Shown piece after piece: positions 6,400-7,786 of a stretch of DNA of 7,786 nt. The translations under genes and the position numbers were made by a program. The notes beneath the pieces were generated by a model that searched no databases, was not told the DNA's origin, and worked only from the letters and a program-made list of their open reading frames with translations. Every line of letters starts with the position of its first letter. Positions within the stretch are counted from its first letter, which is position 1. Origin of the DNA: Desulfobacteraceae bacterium (GTDB lineage Bacteria > Desulfobacterota > Desulfobacteria > Desulfobacterales > Desulfobacteraceae); assembly GCA_023140455.1 (NCBI GenBank), contig JAGLLQ010000508.1, forward strand, positions 1-7,786. Direction: 5' to 3'.

Positions 6400-6406
6400 A
6401 CAAACA

Positions 6407-7786
6407 ATGGAAAAAATCCTACCAAAAGAAATCACGCAAAAACAATTGGTAAATATGTTCGGGGATATAAAAAGGCTGGAAAGCGATGATAATCGATTTT
6501 GTTTTTTGATCGGAGCAGGCGCTTCTATGACTTCAGGCATTCCGACCGGTTGGACATTATCTCAAATATGGCATAATGATTTGAAAGAACATTTAGCTAA
6601 GGATAAGTTAACAGAATGGGAAAAAGGAATAAAATTTAACATTAAAAATATAGGAACCTTCTATTCTGACTTATATCAAAAAAGATATGAAGCCTCTCCA
6701 AAAGTCGGCTATGACGAATTAAAAAAATTGATGGATAGTTCTGAGCCCGATCTTGGCTATGTAATATTATCTCAGATCCTTGCTAAAGAAAAACATAATT
6801 TTGTTATTACAACCAATTTTGACTATTTAATTGAAGATGCTGTTAGAATATATACATCGACAAAGCCCTTCTCCGCAGGGCACGAGACACTTGCTGAGTT
6901 TGTTTCTTCACAAACAGAAAGACCAACAATTATAAAAGTTCATCGTGACCTTTTTTTACATCCTTTTAATGATAAAGAAAAAACAGACGAGTTAAAAAAA
7001 GAGTGGAAAAAAGCATTACTACCAATTTTAAAAAACTTTAGTTTATTAGCTATTGGATATGGTGGAAATGACGGTAGTTTAATGGATTATTTAAAGGAAA
7101 TAGATCCTGTTGATCGAAATCCTATTTATTGGTGTGTAAGAAATAAGAATCCACTGAATTCTAAAATAACTGAGCTGCTAACTGAAAAAGACTTTATTGT
7201 TACAATTCATGGTTTTGATGAATTAATGCATGCACTATATAATGTATTAGAATATGACATATTTGAAAATTTAGATGACATCGAAAGTCACAAACTTATT
7301 TTAGATGCAAAAACAAGAATTCAAAATTTAAATAAAAAACTTGTTAAACTGGTTGAAGAGTCACAAAAAAATGAAAAAGATAATATGTCTGAAGATACTA
7401 AAAATATCTTTAGCGGTGCATCTAAAGATTTATTAAGTGCAATTGAAGAAAAAGATAGAAAAAAGCAGGAGGAAAAATTTATTAAGGGTTTAAATGACCA
7501 TCCTAATAGTCCAGCCTTGTTAGGCAACTATGCTGTTTTCCTTAAGGATATCCGCAAGGATTATGATAAGGCTGAAAAATATTACAAAAAAGCAGTTGAA
7601 ATTGATCCTGACAATGCTAGCAATTTAGGCAACTATGCCATTTTCCTTTCTGATAGCCGCAAGGATTATGACAAGGCTGAAAAATATTACAAAAAAACAA
7701 TTGAAATTGATCCTGACCATGCTAACAATTTAGGCAACTATGCTATTTTCCTTTCTAATAGCCGCAAGGATTATGATAAGGCTGAA
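6407..7786 (+). CDS. SIR2-domain TPR-repeat protein, C-terminus outside window (putative anti-phage NADase)
   Basis: The frame is open for 460 codons from the ATG at 6407 to the right edge. Residues about 28-285 are a SIR2-like NAD-binding domain. The glycine loop is FLIGAGASMTSGIPTG (33-48). TTNFD (135-139) carries the catalytic-position Asn137 and Asp139. KVHRDL (177-182) carries the likely catalytic His179, with Arg where most sirtuins have Gly, and IGYGGND (216-222) closes the NAD site. A Lys/Glu-rich helical linker (about 295-360) leads to 35-residue TPR-like units from residue 372 (LGNYAVFL, then KDYDKAEKYYKKA, then EIDPD). No signal peptide or membrane segment is seen, so it should be cytoplasmic. 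SIR2 domains in defence proteins such as ThsA and DSR2 destroy NAD+ on infection, with the repeat region as sensor. AGGA lies 6 bases before the ATG. Sampled lines are about 27-28% GC against 42-48% in phage genes, suggesting separate origin. The defence role is inferred. Confidence 0.85.
   Translation, partial: MEKILPKEITQKQLVNMFGDIKRLESDDNRFCFLIGAGASMTSGIPTGWTLSQIWHNDLKEHLAKDKLTEWEKGIKFNIKNIGTFYSDLYQKRYEASPKVGYDELKKLMDSSEPDLGYVILSQILAKEKHNFVITTNFDYLIEDAVRIYTSTKPFSAGHETLAEFVSSQTERPTIIKVHRDLFLHPFNDKEKTDELKKEWKKALLPILKNFSLLAIGYGGNDGSLMDYLKEIDPVDRNPIYWCVRNKNPLNSKITELLTEKDFIVTIHGFDELMHALYNVLEYDIFENLDDIESHKLILDAKTRIQNLNKKLVKLVEESQKNEKDNMSEDTKNIFSGASKDLLSAIEEKDRKKQEEKFIKGLNDHPNSPALLGNYAVFLKDIRKDYDKAEKYYKKAVEIDPDNASNLGNYAIFLSDSRKDYDKAEKYYKKTIEIDPDHANNLGNYAIFLSNSRKDYDKAE
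7520..7786 (+). repeat. 105-bp tandem repeat encoding 35-residue TPR-like units
   Basis: Units begin at 7520, 7625 and 7730, the last cut by the window edge. By hand count units 1 and 2 differ at 11 of 105 positions. Units 2 and 3 differ at 3 of the 57 visible positions. Each unit encodes LGNYA-FL, RKDYDKAEKYYKK and EIDPD-A-N blocks, a helix pair of TPR type. The high DNA identity points to recent duplication or gene conversion, so unit number may vary between strains. The total number is unknown because the array leaves the window. Confidence 0.9.

Larger units (their letters stand above)
6019..6406. other. Intergenic regulatory region between phage head operon and SIR2 gene
   Basis: This 388-base stretch separates two divergent units and has no long reading frame on either strand. 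It holds, from left to right: the gpW ribosome binding site, short overlapping inverted repeats, a 9-base A-run (6078-6086), a 39-bp palindrome, three phased ACTAA boxes, a minus-strand intrinsic terminator, a possible 24-codon ORF, and AT-rich promoter-like sequence before the plus-strand gene. Both the operon and the SIR2 gene must be transcribed from here or read through it, so it is the likely control point of both. Confidence 0.6.

Noticed and set aside
7321..7527. Minus-strand frame of 68 codons rich in Ser and Phe
   Set aside because: It is antisense to the Lys/Glu-rich linker of the SIR2-TPR gene, which produces such Ser/Phe-rich shadows.
7520..7786. Direct repeats as a CRISPR array or minisatellite
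   Set aside because: The 105-bp units are contiguous, in frame, and encode TPR-like helices; there are no unique spacers.
6407..7786. Naming the gene as DSR2, ThsA or an Avs5 protein
   Set aside because: The SIR2 core is shared, but there is no SLOG domain (ThsA), no STAND NTPase motif is visible (Avs), and the TPR array is not a known DSR2 hallmark; the C-terminus is also missing.

Overview
The window is dominated by a prophage (or phage) head-to-tail morphogenesis operon on the minus strand (6018 down to 1). A divergent, more AT-rich gene for a SIR2-TPR protein lies on the plus strand (6407 to the right edge, truncated). The phage genes point to a lambda-like, long-tailed (siphovirus-type) phage of a moderate-GC Gram-negative bacterium. 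A Desulfobacterota-type host is only a weak guess from general protein flavour and roughly 42-48% GC in sampled phage lines; nothing in the window proves it.

Reading the operon in its own direction (right to left): gpW-like head-completion protein (6018-5797), lambda-family portal (5804-4383), a fused ClpP-type prohead protease/scaffold/major capsid protein (4380-2161), a DUF2190 capsid cement protein (2099-1761), a small two-helix membrane protein resembling LydA-type holins (1756-1460), an FII-like head-tail joining protein (1457-1113), a probable tail terminator (1125-652), and a tail tube protein (627-1, running off the left edge). Genes are packed with short gaps or overlaps, and most have a Shine-Dalgarno inside the end of the gene before. 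Together they build a procapsid, mature it, cement it, close the connector and start the tail. The large terminase that normally precedes gpW is not present in this window.

The 388-base intergenic region 6019-6406 holds unusually dense sequence structure: overlapping short inverted repeats next to the gpW ribosome binding site, a 39-bp near-perfect palindrome, three ACTAA boxes spaced exactly 10 bp apart, a minus-strand intrinsic terminator with no obvious gene to terminate, a possible 24-codon CxxC micro-ORF, and AT-rich promoter-like sequence before the SIR2 gene.

The SIR2-TPR protein has an N-terminal NAD-binding SIR2 domain with the expected Asn and His catalytic positions, a charged linker, and a C-terminal array of near-identical 35-residue TPR-like units. 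Its domain plan, AT-rich composition and position beside a phage late operon suggest an anti-phage NADase carried as prophage cargo. That role is inferred; the sequence alone does not show it.
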